Source: Acidimicrobiia bacterium
GTDB taxonomy: Bacteria > Actinomycetota > Acidimicrobiia > Spongiisociales > UBA5794
Length of the DNA stretch: 42,244 nt
Assembly (NCBI GenBank): GCA_030066715.1
Contig: JASJBC010000006.1
Span: 1-42,244 of the forward strand
Reading direction: 5' to 3'
Shown here in pieces: positions 36,642 to 42,244 of the stretch. Every line of letters begins with the position of its first letter. The stretch's first letter is position 1. A model generated the notes under the pieces. It was given only the letters and a program-made list of their open reading frames with translations. It did no database searches and was not told the origin of the DNA. The position numbers and the translations under genes were made by a program.

Positions 36642-37157
36642 ATGTGCAAGACTCGCGCCGTGGACTTGCAGATCAGAACAATCTCCGGTGACGAGTGGCG
36701 GCTGTGGAGATCGCTTCGCTTGCGCGCCGTCGAGGATGCCCCGGATTCGTTTCGCAGCACTCTCGGGGAGGAGAGCGCCGAGGCCGACGAGTGGTGGCGC
36801 GACTTGATCGGGAGAACCGCCGAACACCCTCGCGGTCTCCTGCTCGTAGCCGAAGTGGATGCCGACCCGGTCGGGATGCTGTTCGGCAGGCTCGACGACA
36901 ACAGCGAGCTTCTCGACATCGGCGCAATGTGGGTGGACCCATTCATCCGGCGCAAGGGGATCGGGCGCCGTCTCGTCGCTGCCGCCATGGAGTGGGCACG
37001 TGCCGCAGGCGCCACCTCGGCAGAGCTCTGGGTGACGCTGGGCAACGATGCCGCGGAACGGCTCTACGAATCGGCTGGGTTCGAGGCGACCAGCAATGTC
37101 GAGCCGCTGCGAGAAGGCTCGGAACTGTCGGTTGTGAAGATGGTGGCTCCGATCTGA
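36642..37157 (+). CDS. GNAT-family N-acetyltransferase
   Basis: 171 residues from ATG 36642; GTG 36660 would give 165 and begins nearer the conserved fold (DLQIRTISGDEWRLWRSLRL). Neither has a clear ribosome site. The acetyl-CoA-binding motif A is IGAMWVDPFIRRKGIGRRLV, followed by AAMEWARAAGATSAELWVTL and NDAAERLYESAGFEAT. Substrate unknown; the early RLRAVEDAPDSF resembles GNATs that act on small amines. Its stop lies one base from the convergent deaminase stop. Confidence 0.88.
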   Translation: MCKTRAVDLQIRTISGDEWRLWRSLRLRAVEDAPDSFRSTLGEESAEADEWWRDLIGRTAEHPRGLLLVAEVDADPVGMLFGRLDDNSELLDIGAMWVDPFIRRKGIGRRLVAAAMEWARAAGATSAELWVTLGNDAAERLYESAGFEATSNVEPLREGSELSVVKMVAPI

Positions 37158-37158
37158 G

Positions 37159-37632
37159 CTACTGACCGTCGTAGGTCTCCACCACATCTTCGACGATGAC
37201 CAACTCGACACCGGCTGCGCTGAGGATCTCGGGTGTGTCACCGCCGGCGTGGTAGCGGCGTCGAGCGACGACGCGGCCGACGCCGCTGCTGGCGATGAGC
37301 ATTGCGCAGACACGACACGGCTCCATCGAGCAATAGATGGTCGTCCCCTCCAACTGCAAGCCGTAGCGGGCCGCCTGCACGATTGCGTTCTGCTCGGCGT
37401 GAACGGTGCGCACGCAGTGGTTGCGCGTCGTGCCGTCGTCGTCGATCACCTGCTTGAGGTCATGCCCGACGTCGTCACAGTGGGGCATGCCGGAAGGCGA
37501 ACCGACATAGCCGGTGCAGATGATGCGCTTGTTGCGGACGACGACACATCCACTCTTGCCACGATCGCAGGTGGCCCGGGTGGCAACTTGGTCGACTAGC
37601 TCGAGGAAGTACTCATCCCAACTTGGTCTCAT
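37159..37632 (-). CDS. Deoxycytidylate (dCMP) deaminase family protein
   Basis: 157 residues of the ComEB-like dCMP deaminase group, which makes dUMP for thymidylate synthesis. The zinc site is VRTVHAEQNAIV (His78, Glu80) and SMEPCRVCAML (Cys106, Cys109). Additional family residues are CDRGKSGCVVVRNKRIICTG, and CDDVGHD where the dCMP deaminases hold an extra metal-binding insertion. Starts at ATG 37632. The next minus-strand gene ends 42 bases upstream. Confidence 0.92.
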   Translation of the reverse strand: MRPSWDEYFLELVDQVATRATCDRGKSGCVVVRNKRIICTGYVGSPSGMPHCDDVGHDLKQVIDDDGTTRNHCVRTVHAEQNAIVQAARYGLQLEGTTIYCSMEPCRVCAMLIASSGVGRVVARRRYHAGGDTPEILSAAGVELVIVEDVVETYDGQ

Positions 37633-37674
37633 GGCGGCAACGCTAGCCGGAGAGAACCCCGGGAGTCTTGGAGC

Positions 37675-38367
37675 TCAGACCGCCCGGGCGTGATCGTCGT
37701 AGACGGCTGCGGCGTAGGCGTTGATGTAGCGGCGGCGGGAGAACTCGTTGTCCTCCTTGCGCAGCGCCATCGACCCTATGACCAGGTCGGGAGTCTTCTC
37801 GACGGACCGTGGCAGGTACTCGACCTGATATGCCCATGCGCCGGGGGAGCGATTCTCGTCCCAGTCGAGGTAGGCGGCGAAGCTCCCTGCGATCGCATCA
37901 CAGCTCAAGTAGTTGGAGCTCACCCTCGTCGGCAACGCACTGTAGAGATCGACGCTGTAGGTGGCGCCGTTGTCTTGGGCCAAGTCGAGGTAGAAGGTCT
38001 CCAGCATCTCCGGCGTACCCGGTTCGCACATTGCGATGGCTTCCCAGTGCTGGGCGACAGCGACGTCGGGGGAGAGGGAGATGTAGGCACGTTCCCCGAG
38101 ATGAAGCACCTGCAACGAGTTGTCGAACTGCGGCGCACCATCCTCGCTCCACTCCAGAGTCACCAGCGGGCGCATGCCCAACTCGTCGCGGATCCGGTCA
38201 AACGCCTCGTCCTCGTCGTGGAGCTCGTAGACGTCCGACGCCACGATCCCCATGTCGAGGGGAACCACAGGCATGAGAATGCGTCCGTGCTCGGTCTGGA
38301 GCCGGACCTCGGTGAGTTCTTGCTGCAGTTCTGCGTCGAGCGCGACCGGGTCGAGAGCCAACTTCAT
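37675..38367 (-). CDS. Uncharacterised conserved-looking protein
   Basis: 230 residues, cytoplasmic, no membrane helix or signal peptide. It begins MKLALDPVALDAELQQELTE and contains RPLVTLEWSEDGAPQF, HLGERAYISLSPDVAVAQHW and a C-terminal RRRYINAYAAAVYDD. Composition is even and codon use looks like its neighbours, which supports a real gene. I do not recognise a domain. The ATG at 38367 has GAGAGGAGG before it; an upstream in-frame extension is basic and atypical, so it is left out. Probably monocistronic. Confidence 0.7.
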   Translation of the reverse strand: MKLALDPVALDAELQQELTEVRLQTEHGRILMPVVPLDMGIVASDVYELHDEDEAFDRIRDELGMRPLVTLEWSEDGAPQFDNSLQVLHLGERAYISLSPDVAVAQHWEAIAMCEPGTPEMLETFYLDLAQDNGATYSVDLYSALPTRVSSNYLSCDAIAGSFAAYLDWDENRSPGAWAYQVEYLPRSVEKTPDLVIGSMALRKEDNEFSRRRYINAYAAAVYDDHARAV

Positions 38368-38539
38368 TCCTCCTCTCCGCTTCAATCGGCCAAAGCGGCC
38401 TCGGACCTGAGAGCCTTTTTTTGCTCGCCTCCCCTGGGGCCGTTGAGGGGACACAGTTTGTACAAAAGTCTAAAACTCGGAATAGACACGACTCTAGATG
38501 CGCTGAATCTCGATATCGGACCCTCAGGAGGGATTGGAA
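38368..38539. other. Intergenic region upstream of divergent unknown and SDR genes
   Basis: Holds GGCC-N5-GGCC (near 38388-38402), which can pair in the leader of the unknown gene, a run of seven T, CCCCT/AGGGG able to pair, and a perfect palindrome TTTGTACAAA (38457-38466). The palindrome lies about 75 bases before the SDR start and may be an operator. AGGAGG (38526-38531) is the SDR ribosome site. No convincing promoter pair was fixed. Confidence 0.45.
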
Positions 38540-39502
38540 ATGGAGAGCACACGCACCGCACTCGTCACCGGGGCAACCTCGGGACTCGGGTTTGAGGCTG
38601 CCGCCCAATTGGCCGAAGCGGGCTACGACCGAGTGGTTGTCACCGGACGGACGCAAGCCAAGGTAGACAGCGCCATCGCGCGTCTGGAGACACGCACCGG
38701 AGCCGAGGTATTCGAGGCCCTCACCGTTGACCTCGATGACCTGGGAAGCGCCGAGGCAGCCGCAGGTGAGCTGGTCGCCAGAGGCGAAGGCATCGATACG
38801 TTGATTCTCAACGCCGGTATCGCGCCTCCGCAGGACATGCGTATGACCGCAAGCGGCATCGAAGCGACGGTCACTTCGAGCTTGATCGGCCACCACGTGC
38901 TGACAAGCAGGCTCTTGGAGGCCGGGCTGGTGAACGAAGGCGGCCGTCTGGTTATCGCCGGTTCGGAGGCGGCGCGCGGCGACGTTCCGACGTTCAACCC
39001 GGTTGACCTCGAGGCGATGGCGGCGGACCACTTCGGCGGTGATCTCGAGGCTGCCATCGAAGCGCAGATGCGGATGACGCCGCCGGCTACCTACAAGCCG
39101 GGCGACACCTACGCCACTGCCAAGGTCTTCGTAGCCTGGTGGGCGGCAGAGCTGGCCAGAAGGCTCCCGGCAGGCACCACCGTCAACACGGTTTCCCCGG
39201 GTTCGACACCGGACACGAACGCCATCAGCAACGCACCGTTCTATATGCGCAAGTTCATGGTGCCGCTCTTCAGGCTCGTCCCCGGGATGTCGCACTCGGT
39301 TGCCGACGGCGCGGGTCGTTACCTCGAGGTGGCCGGCTACGGGCCCGAGGTGAATGGCGAGTTCTTTGCCAGCAAGCGGAAGAAGATGACCGGCCCGCTC
39401 TATCGAATGGATCACGAGCACATCGCAGACCGGTCCGGGCAGCAGGCGCTGTGGAACGTGGTCGGCCGGGTCTCCGGCGGCGTGTCCTACGAAGCGGCCT
39501 AA
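38540..39502 (+). CDS. Short-chain dehydrogenase/reductase
   Basis: 320 residues. Rossmann fold with TALVTGATSGLGFEAA (Gly-rich NAD(P) loop), TLILNAGIAPP, the catalytic Ser in LVIAGSEAARG, and YATAK (Tyr-x3-Lys). Arg in VTGRTQAKV after strand 2 suggests NADP preference. C-terminal part is longer than in the shortest SDRs and ends in a segment like protochlorophyllide-reductase-type members. Substrate unknown. ATG 38540 sits eight bases after AGGAGG. A hairpin terminator follows. Confidence 0.9.
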   Translation: MESTRTALVTGATSGLGFEAAAQLAEAGYDRVVVTGRTQAKVDSAIARLETRTGAEVFEALTVDLDDLGSAEAAAGELVARGEGIDTLILNAGIAPPQDMRMTASGIEATVTSSLIGHHVLTSRLLEAGLVNEGGRLVIAGSEAARGDVPTFNPVDLEAMAADHFGGDLEAAIEAQMRMTPPATYKPGDTYATAKVFVAWWAAELARRLPAGTTVNTVSPGSTPDTNAISNAPFYMRKFMVPLFRLVPGMSHSVADGAGRYLEVAGYGPEVNGEFFASKRKKMTGPLYRMDHEHIADRSGQQALWNVVGRVSGGVSYEAA

Positions 39503-39560
39503 TTGCCCGGAACGTGACCAACGCATAGTCCTGTGACGCTTCACCCCGTTGCCGCAGAAC

Positions 39561-39598
39561 ACGAAACCCCCGGGACGAGCTGTCGCCGGGGGTTTCGT
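39561..39598. terminator. Bidirectional terminator between SDR and DUF4870 genes
   Basis: ACGAAACCCCCGG (39561-39573) pairs perfectly with CCGGGGGTTTCGT (39586-39598), 12-base loop. It lies between convergent genes, 58 bases after the SDR stop and 39 before the DUF4870 stop. Confidence 0.8.
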
Positions 39599-39637
39599 GC
39601 GGGCGCGGGAGGGAGGAGTGTGTGCCCGGAGGAGGAT

Positions 39638-39997
39638 CTAGGAGACGAATCGCAGCGTCATTGGATACCGGTAGTACTCGCCGGCCGAGGCGCGGAGTGA
39701 ACCCTTGATCGTCAGCACGAACCAGGTGATGAGAACGGCAGGCAGCAACAGCAAACCGATGAGGAAGATGATGCTGATGGCGGCGACTGCCCCGTAGATC
39801 ATGAATGAGATCTGGAAGTTGAGCGCTTCCTTCGCATGGAACTCGGCATACGGCTGGTCGCGGCGGAGCAGCCACATCACCAGCGGGCCGAGGGCCGAGG
39901 GAATGCCAAAGAAGATCACAAACCCGGAAAGGTGACTCAGCGTCGCCCAGTTCCGGGTCTCTGCTGTCACTTGGGGTTGGGGTGCCGGTGCGGTCAT
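39638..39997 (-). CDS. DUF4870 family membrane protein
   Basis: 119 residues. The family layout is clear: a short Pro-rich start, RNWATLSHLSGFVIFFGIPS with the first helix, PLVMWLLRRDQPYAEFHAKE, ALNFQISFMIYGAVAAISII and LLLPAVLITWFVLTIKGSLR, then AGEYYRYPMTLRFV. About three membrane helices. Function of the family is unknown. ATG 39997 has GAGG seven bases before it. Divergent from the nicotinamidase gene. Confidence 0.9.
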   Translation of the reverse strand: MTAPAPQPQVTAETRNWATLSHLSGFVIFFGIPSALGPLVMWLLRRDQPYAEFHAKEALNFQISFMIYGAVAAISIIFLIGLLLLPAVLITWFVLTIKGSLRASAGEYYRYPMTLRFVS

Positions 39998-40110
39998 GGT
40001 GCGCCTCGCTTCTGGGTGTCTTTGTCTTCGCCCAGCTTCGCTCCAAACGCACGGTGTTTCCATCAGGACTGACCCTGGTCGTACCCTGAGGACCCCTTAG
40101 GGCCGTTCGG

Positions 40111-40123
40111 TATGATCGCCGCA
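40111..40123 (+). promoter_or_regulatory. -10 box for leaderless nicotinamidase message
   Basis: TATGAT (40111-40116) is followed six bases later by ATG at 40123, and no ribosome binding site is present between them. Transcription should begin at the ATG. The -35 is poor (GAGGAC). Confidence 0.55.
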
Positions 40124-40728
40124 TGTCTTCTCTCAACTATGACCGCGAGACGGCCCTCGTCGTCGTCGACGTACAGAACGACTTCGCCGACGTGAACGGC
40201 AACCTCTACGTGAGTGGCGGCGAGGACGTTATCCCCATCATCAACAGCGAGATTGCCCGCGCTCGCAGTGCCGGCGCCAGGGTGGTCTACACCGCCGACT
40301 GGCACCCGCCCTCGACTCCACACTTCGCCAAAGACGGCGGCATCTGGCCCGTGCATTGTGTTGGGGACACCTGGGGAGCAGCGTTTCACCCCAACCTCAT
40401 CGTTGACGGCCCCGTCGTGCGCAAGGGGATGGGTGGCGAGGACGGATACTCCGGCTTTGCGATGAAGGATCCCGAGGGCGACACCGTGACCGAGACCGGT
40501 CTCCGCGACCAGCTGGAGCGGTGGGGCATCCGCAGGCTGGTGGTCTGCGGTCTCGCCACCGACTACTGCGTCAGGGCAACGGCTCTAGACGGCATTGCGA
40601 CCGGCTACACAGTGGCTGTTCTCGATGACGCCATCCGCTCGGTCGATCTCGAGGCCGGCGACGGTGATCGCGCGATTGCCGAGATGGCCGCCGCAGGTTG
40701 TCTCCTCGACAGCGCCGTAGATTCGTGA
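40123..40728 (+). CDS. pncA: Nicotinamidase
   Basis: 201 residues, full length. Converts nicotinamide to nicotinate for NAD salvage. Catalytic triad Asp16 (ALVVVDVQNDF), Lys101 (VVRKGM) and Cys149 (GLATDYCVRATA); metal ligands Asp59 and His61 in TADWHPP and His78 in WPVHCVGDTWG. The message appears to be leaderless. The stop overlaps the GTG of the next gene (GTGA), so the two are one operon. Confidence 0.95.
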   Translation: MSSLNYDRETALVVVDVQNDFADVNGNLYVSGGEDVIPIINSEIARARSAGARVVYTADWHPPSTPHFAKDGGIWPVHCVGDTWGAAFHPNLIVDGPVVRKGMGGEDGYSGFAMKDPEGDTVTETGLRDQLERWGIRRLVVCGLATDYCVRATALDGIATGYTVAVLDDAIRSVDLEAGDGDRAIAEMAAAGCLLDSAVDS

Positions 40729-41525
40729 CCGTCGTCACGGCGAAGCGTCTCCTTGCCGACCTCGACGACGTGGGCTTGGCCGACGGATCCGTCGTCATCG
40801 TGCATTGCTCGCTGGCGGCGATCGGACGAGTCCCCGGTGGGGAGCAGACCGTCGCCCTCGCTCTGCGCCGGGTGATCGGGCCGCACGGAACGATCGTCGT
40901 CCCGACCCAGTCGTGGCATCTCTGTGACCCCGCCTATCTGGGAGTGGAACCGGAGGAGGCGTGGGACGAGATTCGTGACTCGCTGCCCGCGTACGTCCCG
41001 AGGTGGACCCCGACGCGGGCGATGGGTCTGCTCGCTGATGCCGTGCGGACCCATCCGGCCGCGCTGCGGAGCAGCCATCCCCATCGCTCCTTTGCTGCGT
41101 GGGGACCGGCGGCTGAGCCGATCACCGCGGTCCATGCCCTCGACGATCCCGTCGGGGAGGGCTCGCCGCTGGCGGCGCTATACGACCTGGCTGCCTCGAT
41201 CCTCATGATCGGTGTTGGCTTCGACAAGTGCACCGCGCTACACCTCGCGGAGAGCAGAAGCGGATTGGCCGGCGACCGAATCGCAAATGGCGCCCCGCTG
41301 ATGGTGAATGGCCAGCGCCAGTGGGTGGAGTTCACCGAACCCGCAGTAGACGACAGCGACTTCGTTGCGGTCGGTGAGGCATTTGCCGTCGCCGAGCCGG
41401 ACAAGGTGTCTACGGGTCGGGTCGGCTGCGCCGACACAGTTCTCGTCGAACTCGCTTCCCTGATCGACTTTGCCGCAGAGTGGATGGCGGCGCACCGCAA
41501 GGACCGGCGGTTGCCTACGCCTTGA
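40725..41525 (+). CDS. AAC(3)-family aminoglycoside N-acetyltransferase-like protein
   Basis: 266 residues. The family marks are VIVHCSLAAIGRVPGGEQTV, GTIVVPTQSW, RTHPAALRSSHPHRSFAAWG and LMIGVGFDKCTALHLAE, all found in the AAC(3)/YokD fold that uses acetyl-CoA. Chromosomal members in soil and marine actinobacteria are often not resistance enzymes, so a native substrate is more likely here. The GTG start overlaps the pncA stop. Its end overlaps the convergent methyltransferase by 11 bases. Confidence 0.87.
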   Translation: MTVVTAKRLLADLDDVGLADGSVVIVHCSLAAIGRVPGGEQTVALALRRVIGPHGTIVVPTQSWHLCDPAYLGVEPEEAWDEIRDSLPAYVPRWTPTRAMGLLADAVRTHPAALRSSHPHRSFAAWGPAAEPITAVHALDDPVGEGSPLAALYDLAASILMIGVGFDKCTALHLAESRSGLAGDRIANGAPLMVNGQRQWVEFTEPAVDDSDFVAVGEAFAVAEPDKVSTGRVGCADTVLVELASLIDFAAEWMAAHRKDRRLPTP

Positions 41526-42244
41526 CGCCACTGGTGGCAAAGACCCGGTGGGGGACGGAGAGAGGTTCGGGGAACTCGGCCTCCAGCAGCATCGCCAGTT
41601 CCTCGTCGAACTTGGCCACCGTCGGGGCCGACAGTGCGGACCCGACTCCGTTGCAGGTGCGAATCCGTCCTCGCCATGCCTCATGGCTGAACGCAACGTC
41701 GACGACGTAGCTGAAGCTCTCCACTGCGGTGAATCCGCCGTAGTCGAGAGCCATCACCTGCTCGGGGTGGACCCCGCGCCAGCCGGCCTTTGGCCACCCC
41801 GGGTTGTGCTCCAGGATGAGCGTCTCCGTGCGCTCGGCCACGTTGCCGGGGAGGGGAAGGTAGCTGAAGTCGCAGATGAGGAGCCTTCCCCCAGAGACGA
41901 GAACCCGCCGTGCCTCCGCAGCCGCCAGGCTGCTGTCGAACCACCACCAGCATTGGCCGGCAGTGACGAGATCGAAGCTGGAGTTCGCAAACCCGGTTGC
42001 CTCGGCACGGCCCTCGACAAACCTCGCTGCGAGGTTCCCGGCGTCGGCCGTCCGGCGCGCAACCTCGAGCAGTTCCGGTGCGATGTCCAGCCCGGTGACA
42101 TCGAGGCCAAGGGCAGCCAGACCGAGCGCAACGGTCCCGGTGCCTGTTCCCATATCCAGCGCCCGCCGGCCGGGCGCTATCCAGTCCTTGCTGAGCAGGT
42201 GCTGATAGAAGTCCTCGGGAAAGCCCGGTCGGTGTCGTTCGTAG
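41515..42244 (-). CDS. Class I SAM-dependent methyltransferase, N-terminus beyond window
   Basis: At least 243 residues are visible, the 5' end being outside. The visible start YERHRPGFPEDFYQHLL is typical of ubiquinone/menaquinone-type (UbiE-like) and 'YxxxRPxYP' small methyltransferases. Motif I is ALDMGTGTGTVALGL, followed by VTGLDIAPELLEVAR, FDLVTAGQCWWWFD and GGRLLICDFSYLPL. An ATG at 42153 lies inside motif I and cannot be the true start. Substrate unknown. Confidence 0.88.
   Translation of the reverse strand, partial: YERHRPGFPEDFYQHLLSKDWIAPGRRALDMGTGTGTVALGLAALGLDVTGLDIAPELLEVARRTADAGNLAARFVEGRAEATGFANSSFDLVTAGQCWWWFDSSLAAAEARRVLVSGGRLLICDFSYLPLPGNVAERTETLILEHNPGWPKAGWRGVHPEQVMALDYGGFTAVESFSYVVDVAFSHEAWRGRIRTCNGVGSALSAPTVAKFDEELAMLLEAEFPEPLSVPHRVFATSGVKA

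Noticed and set aside
33753-37313. 1186-codon open frame on the minus strand across ppdK
   Set aside because: It is the antisense frame of ppdK and part of the GNAT gene; its product is low in structure and matches no family, while the plus strand encodes a full PPDK.
38198-39562. 454-codon open frame on the minus strand across the SDR gene
   Set aside because: Antisense shadow of the SDR, which has all catalytic motifs on the plus strand.
40725-41525. Calling the AAC(3)-like gene an antibiotic resistance gene
   Set aside because: It is embedded in an operon with nicotinamidase on ordinary chromosomal DNA with no mobile element; family membership alone does not show resistance.

Overview
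The window is a dense, GC-rich (roughly 63-65% by eye) bacterial chromosome segment with about 41 protein genes, one clear RNA element (a tandem glycine riboswitch) and no tRNA, rRNA, IS element, phage gene or CRISPR array that I could see. GTG and TTG starts, many 1-17 base gene overlaps, several promoters placed for leaderless transcription, a Fur-type gene directly upstream of katG, a BON-OmpA protein like mycobacterial ArfA, and Thr-rich linker lipoproteins all suggest an actinobacterium. The mix of group 3b hydrogenase, pyruvate:ferredoxin oxidoreductase and a cytochrome c lipoprotein would fit an Acidimicrobiia-like lineage, but that placement is inference.

Layout. 1-1557: the 5' part of dnaK (minus). 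1753-3942: a BON-OmpA envelope protein and a membrane coiled-coil/HhH protein. 3943-5767: minus-strand genes for a cytochrome c lipoprotein, an AHSA1-type protein with its ArsR repressor, and a pterin carbinolamine dehydratase. 5880-10249: glycine riboswitch, gcvP and a sugar-dehydrogenase-like lipoprotein. 10256-12435: a small membrane protein and a PGM1-like ATP-grasp ligase. 12551-17109: nifJ (PFOR) plus a dihydroorotate-dehydrogenase-like gene; a radical SAM gene diverges from it. 18252-21432: a secreted acidic protein built of two near-identical repeats, followed by a response regulator and histidine kinase. 21429-25282: LysE-type exporter, SRPBCC protein, divergent marR/yceI, a quinone-oxidoreductase-like MDR protein and a small lipoprotein. 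25406-28585: katG, furA and a DUF2237 gene. 28636-33632: a six-gene [NiFe] group 3b hydrogenase operon (beta subunit, cNMP-domain protein, diaphorase, small subunit, large subunit, maturation protease). 33822-36491: ppdK, divergent from the hydrogenase. 36642-42244: GNAT, dCMP deaminase, an unknown gene, SDR, DUF4870, nicotinamidase, AAC(3)-like acetyltransferase and a partial methyltransferase.

How it works together. PFOR (pyruvate to acetyl-CoA plus reduced ferredoxin), PPDK (pyruvate/PEP interconversion) and a soluble NAD(P)-linked hydrogenase would support low-oxygen or mixotrophic redox balancing, while katG/furA, the cytochrome c lipoprotein and glycine cleavage point to life with oxygen. 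The least explained parts are the duplicated acidic protein beside a two-component system, the radical SAM gene whose best start is an ATC codon, a hairpin element present twice at distant sites (12451-12502 and 36566-36615), and the motif-rich hydrogenase/ppdK intergenic region.
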